Assembly: GCA_021797385.1 (NCBI GenBank)
Contig: JAJZZW010000087.1
Span: 1 to 7,883 of the forward strand
Source of the DNA: Thermoplasmata archaeon
Lineage (GTDB): Archaea; Thermoplasmatota; Thermoplasmata; Thermoplasmatales; Thermoplasmataceae
Reading direction: 5' to 3'
Length of the DNA stretch: 7,883 bases
Within the stretch, counting starts at the first letter, position 1. Every line of letters begins with the position of its first letter. This document shows positions 1 through 6,915 of the stretch, one piece after another. A program made the position numbers and the translations under genes. The notes under the pieces are model-generated. The model had not been told where the DNA came from and searched no databases. It saw nothing but the letters and a program-made list of their open reading frames with translations.

Positions 1-24
1 AGATTTTTAGTATAAAATTGGAAA

Positions 25-37
25 AATTATAATATTC
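25..37 (+). promoter_or_regulatory. TATA box (BRE/TATA) of the GNAT gene
   Basis: An AT-rich element with core TTATAATA (27-34) is preceded by an A-run that could serve as the TFB recognition element. Its centre lies about 26 bases before the ATG at 57, the distance expected between an archaeal TATA box and the transcription start. The mRNA should therefore begin at or next to the ATG (leaderless), and no Shine-Dalgarno sequence is present. Inferred from spacing and composition only. Confidence 0.5.
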
Positions 38-56
38 TTTATCAATACATTTCAGT

Positions 57-515
57 ATGGCTGCCGGTAATTCATTTTTTGGATTTGTCAGGGGATTCGA
101 AGCCAGGGATAGCGAAAGCATAATGGAGATAATAAAGTGTTCATTATCTGAATATTATACAAAATCACTGATACTGGACCTCTACAGATCGTGGCCGGAG
201 GCATTTATTGTTTATGATAATTATGATTCAGTAATAGGATTTATTATAGGTGCCAAATACTCAGGAACTGAGGGGAGGATATTATTATTTGCTGTTAGAA
301 AACAGTTCAGGAAATCGGGAGTGGGACAGAATCTTCTTAACAGAGAGTTAAGAATTATGGCAGGTGCCGGGTTATCCACAGTTAGATTAGAGGTGAGAAC
401 AGATAATGAAAGCGGAATAAAATTTTACAAAAATAATGGTTTTTCAATTATATCCACGTTAAAAAATTATTATTCAGACCTTACTGACGCATATTTAATG
501 TGGAAAATAATATAA
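57..515 (+). CDS. GNAT-family N-acetyltransferase, RimI/Ard1-like (protein N-terminal acetylation)
   Basis: A 152-residue single-domain GNAT protein that should transfer acetyl from acetyl-CoA to an amine. The acetyl-CoA pyrophosphate-binding motif A is visible as R85-K-S-G88-V-G90 after the beta4 strand ILLFAV. The C-terminal half follows the RimI/Ard1 pattern: LEVRTDNESGIKFYKNNGF (111-129), then a paired Tyr (Y138-Y139) and D-x-x-D-A-Y-L-M. The Tyr in this position is the usual general acid in RimI. Length fits the family (about 150-165). The ATG at 57 is chosen because a TATA box sits 26 bases ahead. It stands alone on its strand and converges on the SAM synthetase gene with a 34-base gap. 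In archaea such enzymes acetylate N-termini of many proteins, but a small-molecule substrate cannot be excluded. The family is clear; the substrate is inferred. Confidence 0.85.
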   Translation: MAAGNSFFGFVRGFEARDSESIMEIIKCSLSEYYTKSLILDLYRSWPEAFIVYDNYDSVIGFIIGAKYSGTEGRILLFAVRKQFRKSGVGQNLLNRELRIMAGAGLSTVRLEVRTDNESGIKFYKNNGFSIISTLKNYYSDLTDAYLMWKII

Positions 516-534
516 TAATAATTTATATTACAGA

Positions 535-550
535 TAAAATTTATAAAAAT
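535..550 (-). terminator. Possible T-rich terminator of the SAM synthetase gene
   Basis: Read on the minus strand, the bases at and just after the stop codon form two T-runs (TTTTT and TTTT) separated by a short A/T stretch. Archaeal transcription commonly ends at such oligo-T tracts without a hairpin. It lies in the 34-base convergent gap, so it would also prevent read-through into the acetyltransferase gene. The assignment is weak because the whole gap is AT-rich. Confidence 0.3.
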
Positions 551-1764
551 TAGAATACTTCAGCCTTTCCGTCAACAAACATCTGTGTGAGCTGGTCTAT
601 GTGTGCAAGTTTATCATCAGCTATGGCTTTAATGTTGTTTTTATGTTTTGATGGATCAACGTTATCTTCGTATATAAGCTGTAGAGAAGCCACATGCGGC
701 TCATCCACAGGCCTACCAATCTGCGATACAATTCTTACCAGTACTTCCTTTATGTCTCCTCCTTCTTCCTCAACAACCTTAGAGGCTATCTGGTTGGATA
801 ATACATTGTAGAGTTTGCCGACGTGTGTTACAGGGTTCTTGCCTGCAGCCGCTTCCATGCTCATGGGCCTGTATGGGGTTATGATGCCGTTCACCCTGTT
901 ACCTCTTCCTACGGATCCATCATCTCCATTTTCCATTGAAAGACCTGTTACAGTTAGATAGTATACACTGTCAGATTTTACGTCCCCAGTGTTTACGTAT
1001 ATCTGGAGGTCATTGTCAGTGTATTTCATTGCATTGTCCGTTATCTTATCAATAAGTTCTTCTTTTATGGAATTATATTCTGTCGGATCCTTTACATATT
1101 TATCCACATACGCTGCAGCAACTGTAAGATTTATTGTCTTTCCTTTTCTGAATCCCATGACTTTTATATCATACCCGATTCCTGGAAGGGATTTCTTCAA
1201 ATCGCCGTTGATATATTTTTCTGTGAGTTTAACTATGCTTTCAGTATCTGTGAATGGAGCAAAACCAACACCAAAGGATGTGTCATTTGCCTTGAATTTT
1301 CTGGTATCGTATAATCCCCTGAGATCAACAGATCCGTTTCCTATTCTTGAATCTATCATAACATCTGAATCTATGTCCAGATCGGGAAAATGTTCTCTGA
1401 GATAGTCCTTGGCAGATTTTATTGCTAAGGATTTAACCGGTATTCTCTCATCACCAACTGAAGCTGTTGCACGCCCGCTCAAAAGTATATATGTGGGCTC
1501 CAGTACGTTTCCTCCCTTGAATTTTGGGTCTGCCTGCCCGCCCACAACCTCAACCTGATCGGTGTTGTGATGAAGAATTCTGCCATATTGTTTAATATAA
1601 TATTTACTTAAAGCTCTACTTACTGATTCTGCGATTCCATCGGCAACGCTGTCTGGATGGCCAATTCCTTTCCTCTCCACAATTTCTACTTCTCTGCTCA
1701 TTGTAGGGCTCTGCTTTATGGCCTCCACCTGTATATTTCTCTCTTGCTTTAACTGTGATTCCAT
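550..1764 (-). CDS. mat: S-adenosylmethionine synthetase, archaeal type (methionine adenosyltransferase)
   Basis: A 404-residue cytosolic enzyme making S-adenosylmethionine from methionine and ATP, with release of phosphate and pyrophosphate. It belongs to the archaeal MAT family, which is very divergent from bacterial MetK. Conserved blocks visible are [17 protein letters not shown] (30-46, with the G-H-P-D-S motif), [13 protein letters not shown] (65-77), [15 protein letters not shown] (138-152), and the Gly-rich [21 protein letters not shown] followed by [16 protein letters not shown] (280-317). Length is close to the usual 400. The ATG at 1764 is the only ATG before the conserved RNIQVE segment, and family members usually begin near that point, so the first 8 residues are a short extension. 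The next ATG (residue 22) would cut into the conserved region. It is divergent from purH and convergent with the acetyltransferase. No SAM riboswitch can fit, since the transcript is predicted to be leaderless. Confidence 0.96.
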   Translation of the reverse strand: MESQLKQERNIQVEAIKQSPTMSREVEIVERKGIGHPDSVADGIAESVSRALSKYYIKQYGRILHHNTDQVEVVGGQADPKFKGGNVLEPTYILLSGRATASVGDERIPVKSLAIKSAKDYLREHFPDLDIDSDVMIDSRIGNGSVDLRGLYDTRKFKANDTSFGVGFAPFTDTESIVKLTEKYINGDLKKSLPGIGYDIKVMGFRKGKTINLTVAAAYVDKYVKDPTEYNSIKEELIDKITDNAMKYTDNDLQIYVNTGDVKSDSVYYLTVTGLSMENGDDGSVGRGNRVNGIITPYRPMSMEAAAGKNPVTHVGKLYNVLSNQIASKVVEEEGGDIKEVLVRIVSQIGRPVDEPHVASLQLIYEDNVDPSKHKNNIKAIADDKLAHIDQLTQMFVDGKAEVF

Positions 1765-1775
1765 AAGCCAAACAT

Positions 1776-1793
1776 GGATATAAGTTTTTAAAC
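1776..1793 (-). promoter_or_regulatory. TATA-box region of the SAM synthetase gene
   Basis: On the minus strand this reads GGTTTAAAAACTTATATC. The TTTAAA core (1787-1792) is centred about 25 bases before the ATG at 1764, as expected for a leaderless transcript. A second TATA-like core (TTATAT, 1778-1783) lies only 16 bases before the ATG and would place the start inside the gene, so the first core is preferred. Which of the two is used cannot be settled by eye. Confidence 0.45.
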
Positions 1794-1815
1794 CTTTTGT
1801 CTCTGTGCCCTAGAA

Positions 1816-1843
1816 ATTACTGATTATTCATAAATATTACTGA
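1816..1843 (+). repeat. Two direct copies of ATTACTGA, 20 bases apart, in the mat/purH divergent region
   Basis: ATTACTGA occurs at 1816-1823 and again at 1836-1843, a spacing of exactly 20 bases, or about two helical turns. The pair lies upstream of both TATA boxes, in the middle of the 144-base region between mat and purH. Tandem sites on one helical face are typical of a dimeric regulator's operator, but no regulator is known for this motif, and AT-rich DNA produces such repeats by chance. Confidence 0.3.
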
Positions 1844-1875
1844 CAATAATTTATATCGTGGTCTATTTTTCTGCA

Positions 1876-1887
1876 ATAAATATTTAT
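1876..1887 (+). promoter_or_regulatory. Palindromic TATA box of purH
   Basis: ATAAATATTTAT is a perfect 12-base palindrome centred 27.5 bases before the purH ATG. This matches TBP-box spacing for a start of transcription at the ATG itself, so purH should be leaderless. No Shine-Dalgarno sequence is visible before 1909. The same palindrome-to-ATG distance is seen for the 91-residue gene at 6640. Confidence 0.55.
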
Positions 1888-1908
1888 CATATTTTTTGAT
1901 ATGGTCTT

Positions 1909-3411
1909 ATGAAAGCTTTTATCAGCGTTTATGATAAGACCGGATTGATTGATTTTCTGAATGCGATCAGGAATAAACTGGATGGCATATACGGTACAGA
2001 GGGCACCGTTAAATATCTGAAAGATAATGGAATCAATGCAATTAATTCATCAACACTGACCGGCTTTGATGATTTGCTCGGAGGGCGAGTTAAAACACTT
2101 CACCCGGCTGTTTTTGCTGGTTTATTATCTAAAAGGGATCAGGAAAGCAATAAACAGCTGGAAAAGTACGGTTATCTAGATTTTGATATTTTGATTTGCA
2201 ACCTATATCCCTTTGTTGAGGCATCAAAATCAAATGATTTACCTAGAATGATTGAAAATATCGATATTGGTGGGCTGTCACTAATAAGGGCAGCTGCCAA
2301 GAATTATAAAAATGTGATAGTATTATCGGATCCTTCAGATTATGATACAGTAAAGAATTGCCTCAGGAAATCAAACGTAGTTGACATGAAGACAAGAGAA
2401 ATGCTAGCGTTACGTGCATTTTCAAGGTCTGCAGAATACGATGTCCAGATATATAACAGGCTGTACAGAAAATTAAATGAAAGCCAGCCAGATGATTTGT
2501 TTATACATGGATACGAGAGAACAGATCTGAGATACGGGGAAAATCCTGATCAGGAAGCCTATATGTTCAAAACTGATGAGATATACGGAATTCCAAATGC
2601 AATTCAGATCAGCGGCAAGGAACTTTCTTACAATAACATACTGGATGCAAATGCGGCACTTGAAACGGTACAGGATTTTGATGATATAACTTCAGTTATT
2701 GTAAAGCACAGGACACCGTCAGGTGTATCCAGCGCAGATACTCTTAAGGAGGCTTTCATAAATGCTTACAATGCCGATCCTGAGTCTGCATATGGATTTG
2801 TTGTTGCACTGAACCGGAAACTCGATGTGGATACAGCGAGGGAAATGCAAAAAAAATTCATCGAAGTTCTTATTGCCCCGGATTTTGATAGCGAAGCCCT
2901 TGAGCTGTTCAAAAAGAAGAAGAATATGAGAATGCTCAAATGCTCTATGGATCGGGACCCGGAAAAGGCTATTTCCTCCGTATCCGGAGGTCTTTTACTC
3001 CAGGACAGGCTGAAATGGCAGTATGAAAAAATGGAGTTAAAATCCAATACTGAAGCGGATAATTCTAAATACAGAGACCTAGAATTTGCCTGGAAGGTTG
3101 TTGCACATACGAAGAGCAATGCCATGGTGCTGGCAAAAAACAGGACCACTGTTGGTATTGGTGCTGGGCAGACATCCAGAATAGAATCTTTGAGAATTGC
3201 CATTGAAAGGGGAGAAAGCAATGTAAAGGGTTCTGTACTTGCATCTGATGCTTTCATACCCTTTGACGATTCTGTAATAGAATGCTACAAAAACGGTATC
3301 GACGGCATAATTGAACCTGGAGGTTCAATACGTGATGATGATGTGATAAAACGCTGCAATGAATATAAAATACCACTTTATTTCACGGGAAAAAGAGTTT
3401 TTCTCCATTAA
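1909..3411 (+). CDS. purH: Bifunctional AICAR formyltransferase / IMP cyclohydrolase
   Basis: A 500-residue cytosolic enzyme catalysing the last two steps of de novo purine synthesis: formyl transfer to AICAR, then ring closure to IMP. The N-terminal MGS-like cyclohydrolase domain (about 1-190) shows ISVYDKTG (5-12), TEGT-x-K (30-35), GGRVKTLHP (58-66), NLYPF (98-102) and ENIDIGG-x6-AAAKN (116-132). The C-terminal formyltransferase domain (about 200-500) shows LRYGENPDQ (207-215), SGKELSYNNILD (235-246), the catalytic Lys-His pair K266-H267, DPESAYG (290-296), KSNAMVLAKN (402-411), GIGAGQTSR (416-424), ASDAFIPF (445-452), EPGGSIRDD (469-477) and terminal FTGK. Length is normal. The usual KHTNPCG block reads KHRTPSG here: the Lys-His pair is kept but the following Asn and Cys are replaced. 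Many archaea use PurP/PurO instead of this fused bacterial-type enzyme. The ATG is fixed by the TATA box 27.5 bases upstream. The last 4 bases overlap the convergent protease gene. Confidence 0.95.
   Translation: MKAFISVYDKTGLIDFLNAIRNKLDGIYGTEGTVKYLKDNGINAINSSTLTGFDDLLGGRVKTLHPAVFAGLLSKRDQESNKQLEKYGYLDFDILICNLYPFVEASKSNDLPRMIENIDIGGLSLIRAAAKNYKNVIVLSDPSDYDTVKNCLRKSNVVDMKTREMLALRAFSRSAEYDVQIYNRLYRKLNESQPDDLFIHGYERTDLRYGENPDQEAYMFKTDEIYGIPNAIQISGKELSYNNILDANAALETVQDFDDITSVIVKHRTPSGVSSADTLKEAFINAYNADPESAYGFVVALNRKLDVDTAREMQKKFIEVLIAPDFDSEALELFKKKKNMRMLKCSMDRDPEKAISSVSGGLLLQDRLKWQYEKMELKSNTEADNSKYRDLEFAWKVVAHTKSNAMVLAKNRTTVGIGAGQTSRIESLRIAIERGESNVKGSVLASDAFIPFDDSVIECYKNGIDGIIEPGGSIRDDDVIKRCNEYKIPLYFTGKRVFLH
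3388..3406. terminator. Small hairpin with T-runs at the purH/protease convergence
   Basis: GAAAAA (3389-3394) pairs with TTTTTC (3398-3403) around a 3-base loop and gives a five-T run on either strand. It lies inside the last codons of purH and just beyond the stop of the protease gene on the minus strand, so it could end minus-strand transcription. It may simply reflect Lys and Phe codons; archaeal termination does not need a hairpin. Confidence 0.2.
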
Positions 3412-4277
3412 ATTATTATAATGGAAAGAGCCAGTAAAAATCCGAGGATTGCCCCCGTATTTATAAATGGTAATCCCGGTGCCGGCTTTCCCTTGTTGAA
3501 GAAGAACAGGAATATCAGGGCAGAGATAGCACCCGCCAGTGTAAGAACTGCAAAGAGAATGGAATGTGATGGATTATATATGAATGCGGATACTATGAGT
3601 ATCTCCGGTATTGCCATATCCCCGAATCCTAGCATTATTATTTCGTGTTCCCCGCGATTTTCAAACGTTAAATCCTTCATCCTCAGATTTTTAGACGACG
3701 GGAGCATGAACATCAGCGGAAACTGATTGTCCACAGCAGCCTTTGCAAGAGTGACCATATGCTTTGTTTTGTAAACAGATATATAATCATATACAGCAAA
3801 TACCACAAGAAGTGTAATTGCTATGTATGGCCTTAAAAGGATCCCCAGTATTCCCGCAGCACCGGATATCATTATTACACCGGCGGCGTCTGTAATGTAC
3901 CATTCATTCCTGAAGATCAGCATATATGCAAAAAATGCTGTAATTACTCCTATGATAAGGTAATACTCGGTATAATTCACTGCGACTATTCCTGCAATTA
4001 TGGACGAGACAAGGAATATCATATAAAGGACTAGAATCAGGAATATGATTTTCATTATATTCGCATGTTTTTTTACAACATAGAGTGCTACAGCGGTAAA
4101 TATAATAATAAAGACGATGTAATATAAAACGAATAAAAATGATATGCCCCTGGATTCACTTGCTATTTCAGGAACGGCGTAAAGATTGTATGATATATAA
4201 ATGGCAAACAATGCTGATATAAGAAATAGAATTATTCCGAATAATTCACTGTTTATTTTTTGGTTCGTTTTTCTCAT
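3408..4277 (-). CDS. Presenilin / signal peptide peptidase-like intramembrane aspartyl protease (family A22)
   Basis: A 289-residue polytopic membrane protein with about nine hydrophobic segments (roughly 11-33, 47-68, 76-100, 104-122, 129-148, 151-167, 213-233, 238-260, 272-289), the number expected for the presenilin fold. All three signature motifs are present. They are Y163-D164 in VYDYISVYKTKHM, G-F-G-D220 at the start of the seventh segment, and P267-G-L-P270, the counterpart of the PAL motif, with Gly in place of Ala. D164 and D220 should be the catalytic pair cutting substrates within the membrane. The stretch after YD matches archaeal presenilin homologues. No signal peptide is needed. 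The ATG at 4277 lies 32 bases inside topA and follows a Shine-Dalgarno-like GGAAAGGA, so it is the second gene of a topA operon, probably translationally coupled. Substrates are unknown; signal-peptide remnants or single-span membrane proteins are plausible by analogy. Confidence 0.88.
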   Translation of the reverse strand: MRKTNQKINSELFGIILFLISALFAIYISYNLYAVPEIASESRGISFLFVLYYIVFIIIFTAVALYVVKKHANIMKIIFLILVLYMIFLVSSIIAGIVAVNYTEYYLIIGVITAFFAYMLIFRNEWYITDAAGVIMISGAAGILGILLRPYIAITLLVVFAVYDYISVYKTKHMVTLAKAAVDNQFPLMFMLPSSKNLRMKDLTFENRGEHEIIMLGFGDMAIPEILIVSAFIYNPSHSILFAVLTLAGAISALIFLFFFNKGKPAPGLPFINTGAILGFLLALSIIII

Positions 4278-6525
4278 TTTTATCCTTTCCGTTATATTCG
4301 CATTTCATATTTGGGCAAAACTTCCATTTTCTTTTTCCGTTTACCATTATAAGCAGGGGTGCCCCACAGTAGGGGCAAATTTCTCCAGTATTCATTATAA
4401 CACCTTTCTGGGGAAGAGGATATGTAACCGTGCATTTCGGATAATTTGAGCACCCCAGAAATCTTTTGCCATATCTTGACTGCCTTACAATGAGATCACC
4501 ATCATCCGATGGGCATTTTCCCATTGTGAGTTTCTTCTGATTATATTCGCATTTCGGGTCTATGCACCTGTACTCCGGAGACTGCCCCTTGCGGATTATT
4601 TTTATAATGGGCAGTGAGCATATATCGCATTTTTTATCGGTCATCTGTATAAGTCCGGTTGCACTTATGCTATAGTTTATTCTGCAGTCCTCTGTGGAGC
4701 ATTTGATTTTGTAAAAATTCCTGTATTTTATCAGCGATATGTCTCCACCATCCAGTGGACATTTACCTATTACATCTCCCTTATTGGCATAGGATGTGAT
4801 AGTTTCTTTTATTTCCTCACGGTTTATCCTGAATCCCTTCAAAGCATTATGCAGCATCTGCCGTGATTCGTTCACAACAGTATCCAGCTGCTTTTGATTT
4901 TCTGCTATTTTATCCATTTCGCTTTCCAGTGCTGCGGTCATATCCGGTTTTGCTATATCTGAATCTATTAAAGTTATGGATTTTATGAAACCTATACCCA
5001 GCGGTGTTGGCTTCAATGGATTTCCGGTGGCAAAATTTCTATCGTTGAGTTTCTGTATTATATCATGCCTAGTACTTTTTGTTCCGAGGTTAAGGGATTC
5101 CATGATCTTCAGAAGGGATGCCACATCGTACCTCTTCGGTGGCTCAGTATATTTTTCTTCCATGTCCCATTTCTTTCCCCTAACAGTTTCTCCAACAGCC
5201 AATTCCGGCAGGGATGTCTCACGGAGCTTTCTGTATTTGTATATGTCAAACCATCCACTGTCCAGGATTTTTTCCCCTGATGATTTGAATGTATAACCTT
5301 CAATGTCAATTTCTGCATGGGATTTTTCAATCAAGGCATTCTTATAAAGCGTTGCAAGAAATCTTCTGACTATTAGCTCATATACATTTTTGTATGCACC
5401 TGCGAGCGGTTTCTTCGGATATGATACAGGGTATATAGGTGGATGATCTGTGGTCTCAACCCTTCCTCTCGATGGATACATTTTTTCCTGGGATAGAACC
5501 ATCTTTGCCTCGGCATCGAATTCTGTTCCTTCAAATTTCCTGGCAATGTTTTTCAGGGGTATTGACCGCTGATATACGGTATTATCTGTCCTGGGATAGC
5601 TTATAAGCCCGCTCATATACAACTTTTCGGCAATTTTCATAGCGTTTGACGGGCTGACGCCGATTCTGGATGCTTCCCTCAAAAAGTCCGTTGTGCTGAA
5701 GGGTGACGGCCTGTATACCTCTTTCTTCTCACTTTTATATGACTTTACCGTCCCATTTTTACCATTGATGGCATTGAATATTTTATCTGCTTCTTCTTCA
5801 TCCTTTATATTCTCCTTATAAGTTCCCTGGAAATCTATTCCCTTATTGAATATAACGGTTATAACAAAATATTTTTCCGGCACAAAGTTTGTGATTTCCT
5901 CTTCTCTGTTAACGATAATTGCCAGAGTCGGTGTCTGTACACGGCCTACAGATATAAAATCTTTCCACAGGCGGTTGCTTGTTACCGAAAAGAATCTTGT
6001 AAGAACCGCACCCCAGAGTAGATCTATTTCTTCTCTGGCCTTTGCAGAATCTGCTAATCCATAATTTACCTCGAGCAAATTATCGAAGGCGTCCTTCACC
6101 TCCTGTGATGTCAGTGCACTGAATTTTGCCCTTTTAATTTTTGTATAACCGGATTCTATGAATTTGAGTGCCTCCACCCCGATGAGTTCTCCTTCACGAT
6201 CGTAATCAGTTGCAATAATTACATTATCTATTCCTGAGAATGACTTCAGTGCAGAATAGGCACGCTGGTTTGTGACCTTATATATTATACTTGAATCGAT
6301 CAATTGGTCAAGGTCTGATTTTATCCAGTCTTTGAATTCTTCCGGAAAATCTGCACCGAGTATGTGCCCGCTAAGGGAAACCATTATATTTTGCTCATTG
6401 TTCCTTTCAAATTCTATGTAGCTGATATTCTTAGATTTTTTTTGTTTGGAGGTCTTATCAGAAAGTATGTAGGATATTCTTCTTCCAGCATCCATTTTTT
6501 CTGCTATAATTAAATTGAGTACCAA
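4246..6525 (-). CDS. topA: DNA topoisomerase I, type IA
   Basis: A 759-residue cytosolic enzyme that relaxes negative supercoils by passing one strand through a transient break. The N-terminal Toprim domain has the metal-binding Glu in IIAEK (E9) and D107-Y-D109-R-E111 in ATDYDREGE. The gate domains carry SVGRVQTPTL (192-201), the active site GLISYPRTDN with nucleophile Tyr310 and Arg312, and HPPIYPV (361-367). The C-terminal region (589-742) holds four zinc-finger-like units. Units 2 and 4 are complete four-Cys fingers (C633/636/654/659 and C717/720/737/742). Units 1 and 3 have three Cys with Asp at the second position (C589/D592/C609/C614; C671/D674/C692/C698). The tail is Lys/Asn-rich. The start is TTG: an in-frame TAG lies four codons upstream, and the first downstream ATG (residue 11) would remove catalytic E9. 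The protease gene begins inside its 3' end. Length and motifs show a complete archaeal TopA. Confidence 0.95.
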   Translation of the reverse strand: MVLNLIIAEKMDAGRRISYILSDKTSKQKKSKNISYIEFERNNEQNIMVSLSGHILGADFPEEFKDWIKSDLDQLIDSSIIYKVTNQRAYSALKSFSGIDNVIIATDYDREGELIGVEALKFIESGYTKIKRAKFSALTSQEVKDAFDNLLEVNYGLADSAKAREEIDLLWGAVLTRFFSVTSNRLWKDFISVGRVQTPTLAIIVNREEEITNFVPEKYFVITVIFNKGIDFQGTYKENIKDEEEADKIFNAINGKNGTVKSYKSEKKEVYRPSPFSTTDFLREASRIGVSPSNAMKIAEKLYMSGLISYPRTDNTVYQRSIPLKNIARKFEGTEFDAEAKMVLSQEKMYPSRGRVETTDHPPIYPVSYPKKPLAGAYKNVYELIVRRFLATLYKNALIEKSHAEIDIEGYTFKSSGEKILDSGWFDIYKYRKLRETSLPELAVGETVRGKKWDMEEKYTEPPKRYDVASLLKIMESLNLGTKSTRHDIIQKLNDRNFATGNPLKPTPLGIGFIKSITLIDSDIAKPDMTAALESEMDKIAENQKQLDTVVNESRQMLHNALKGFRINREEIKETITSYANKGDVIGKCPLDGGDISLIKYRNFYKIKCSTEDCRINYSISATGLIQMTDKKCDICSLPIIKIIRKGQSPEYRCIDPKCEYNQKKLTMGKCPSDDGDLIVRQSRYGKRFLGCSNYPKCTVTYPLPQKGVIMNTGEICPYCGAPLLIMVNGKRKWKFCPNMKCEYNGKDKNEKNEPKNKQ
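4283..4290 (-). promoter_or_regulatory. Ribosome binding site of the presenilin-like protease
   Basis: On the minus strand GGAAAGGA ends 5 bases before the protease ATG, and its AAAGGA part resembles the archaeal anti-Shine-Dalgarno complement. The leaderless genes of this window lack such a site, so its presence inside topA supports translation from a shared topA mRNA and favours the ATG at 4277 as the true start. Confidence 0.55.
4292..4555 (-). repeat. 15-base direct repeat marking duplicated zinc-finger pairs in topA
   Basis: The 15 bases TTATATTCGCATTTC occur at 4292-4306 and at 4541-4555, exactly 249 bases (83 codons) apart. On the coding strand they encode the K-C-E-Y-N ending of zinc-finger units 4 and 2. 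The identity at DNA level over the same codons, together with matching Cys layout, points to an in-frame tandem duplication of a two-finger module of about 83 residues. Confidence 0.6.
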
Positions 6526-6552
6526 AGCAATCTACTAACAATTAACAATACT

Positions 6553-6566
6553 AAATAAATATTTTT
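6553..6566 (-). promoter_or_regulatory. TATA box of the topA-protease operon
   Basis: On the minus strand this reads AAAAATATTTATTT, close to the purH box. The AAATATTT core (6557-6564) is centred about 35 bases before the TTG start, implying either a leader of roughly 8 bases or a start further upstream. No Shine-Dalgarno sequence is visible between it and the start. It lies in the 114-base divergent region shared with the 91-residue gene. Confidence 0.45.
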
Positions 6567-6606
6567 AATCCCGGTCAATTTATACTGTTATAAAATATAT
6601 TAAGGA

Positions 6607-6618
6607 ATATTTAAATAT
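6607..6618 (+). promoter_or_regulatory. Palindromic TATA box of the 91-residue gene
   Basis: ATATTTAAATAT is a perfect 12-base palindrome within GGAATATTTAAATATCC. It is centred 27.5 bases before the ATG at 6640, ideal for a leaderless transcript, and no Shine-Dalgarno sequence is present. Because the box is symmetrical, direction must be set by flanking BRE contacts. Confidence 0.6.
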
Positions 6619-6639
6619 CCTGTGTGACTATATATAGTT

Positions 6640-6915
6640 ATGACAGAAGTAATTGTTATACATAAATGGAAAGATGAGCAGAAAGCAGATGTTATGAAGT
6701 TCGCAACGAGTATAATGGACATGGCAAAATCAAAGAAATTGCCCGCTGGGTTGAAACTGGAGGAATTATTCCTTGGTCAGAAGGAAAATGAAGCAGTTTG
6801 CAAATGGGATGTGGATACACTTGACCATCTGATGGAAACCGCAAAATCAATGAAACCAACATGGGACATTCAGGCAATAGAAGTTGACCAGAAATTCAAG
6901 AAAGGATTATTCTAA
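6640..6915 (+). CDS. Small conserved-looking protein of unknown function (91 aa), probable alpha/beta ferredoxin-like fold
   Basis: I do not recognise a named family. The 91-residue protein is charged and soluble, with no signal peptide or membrane segment. By eye the order of secondary structure is strand (TEVIVIHKW, 2-10), helix (13-32), strand (LKLEELFLG, 38-46), strand (EAVCKWD, 51-57), helix (59-71), strand (WDIQAIEVD, 75-83). This beta-alpha-beta-beta-alpha-beta order is that of ferredoxin-like or dimeric alpha-beta barrel domains, which often dimerise. A single Cys (C54) and several Trp are present, with no catalytic motif. The coding frame is supported by a TATA box at ideal spacing, an ATG start and balanced codon use. 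It is divergent from topA and converges on the 130-residue gene with a 4-base overlap. The fold is an inference and the function unknown. Confidence 0.8.
   Translation: MTEVIVIHKWKDEQKADVMKFATSIMDMAKSKKLPAGLKLEELFLGQKENEAVCKWDVDTLDHLMETAKSMKPTWDIQAIEVDQKFKKGLF

Noticed and set aside
587..1405. Plus-strand open frames of 74 and 138 codons inside the SAM synthetase gene
   Set aside because: They are antisense shadows of a strongly conserved gene, with no promoter and no recognisable protein.
1765..1800. SAM riboswitch ahead of the SAM synthetase gene
   Set aside because: The TATA box lies about 25 bases from the ATG, leaving no leader for an aptamer, and no paired-stem structure is visible.
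2766..3257. Minus-strand open frame of 163 codons within purH
   Set aside because: It lies wholly opposite the conserved formyltransferase domain and has a Ser/Phe-rich composition typical of an antisense frame.
4976..6064. Several plus-strand open frames and one alternate minus-strand frame within topA
   Set aside because: All overlap conserved TopA motifs in other frames and show no protein-family features.
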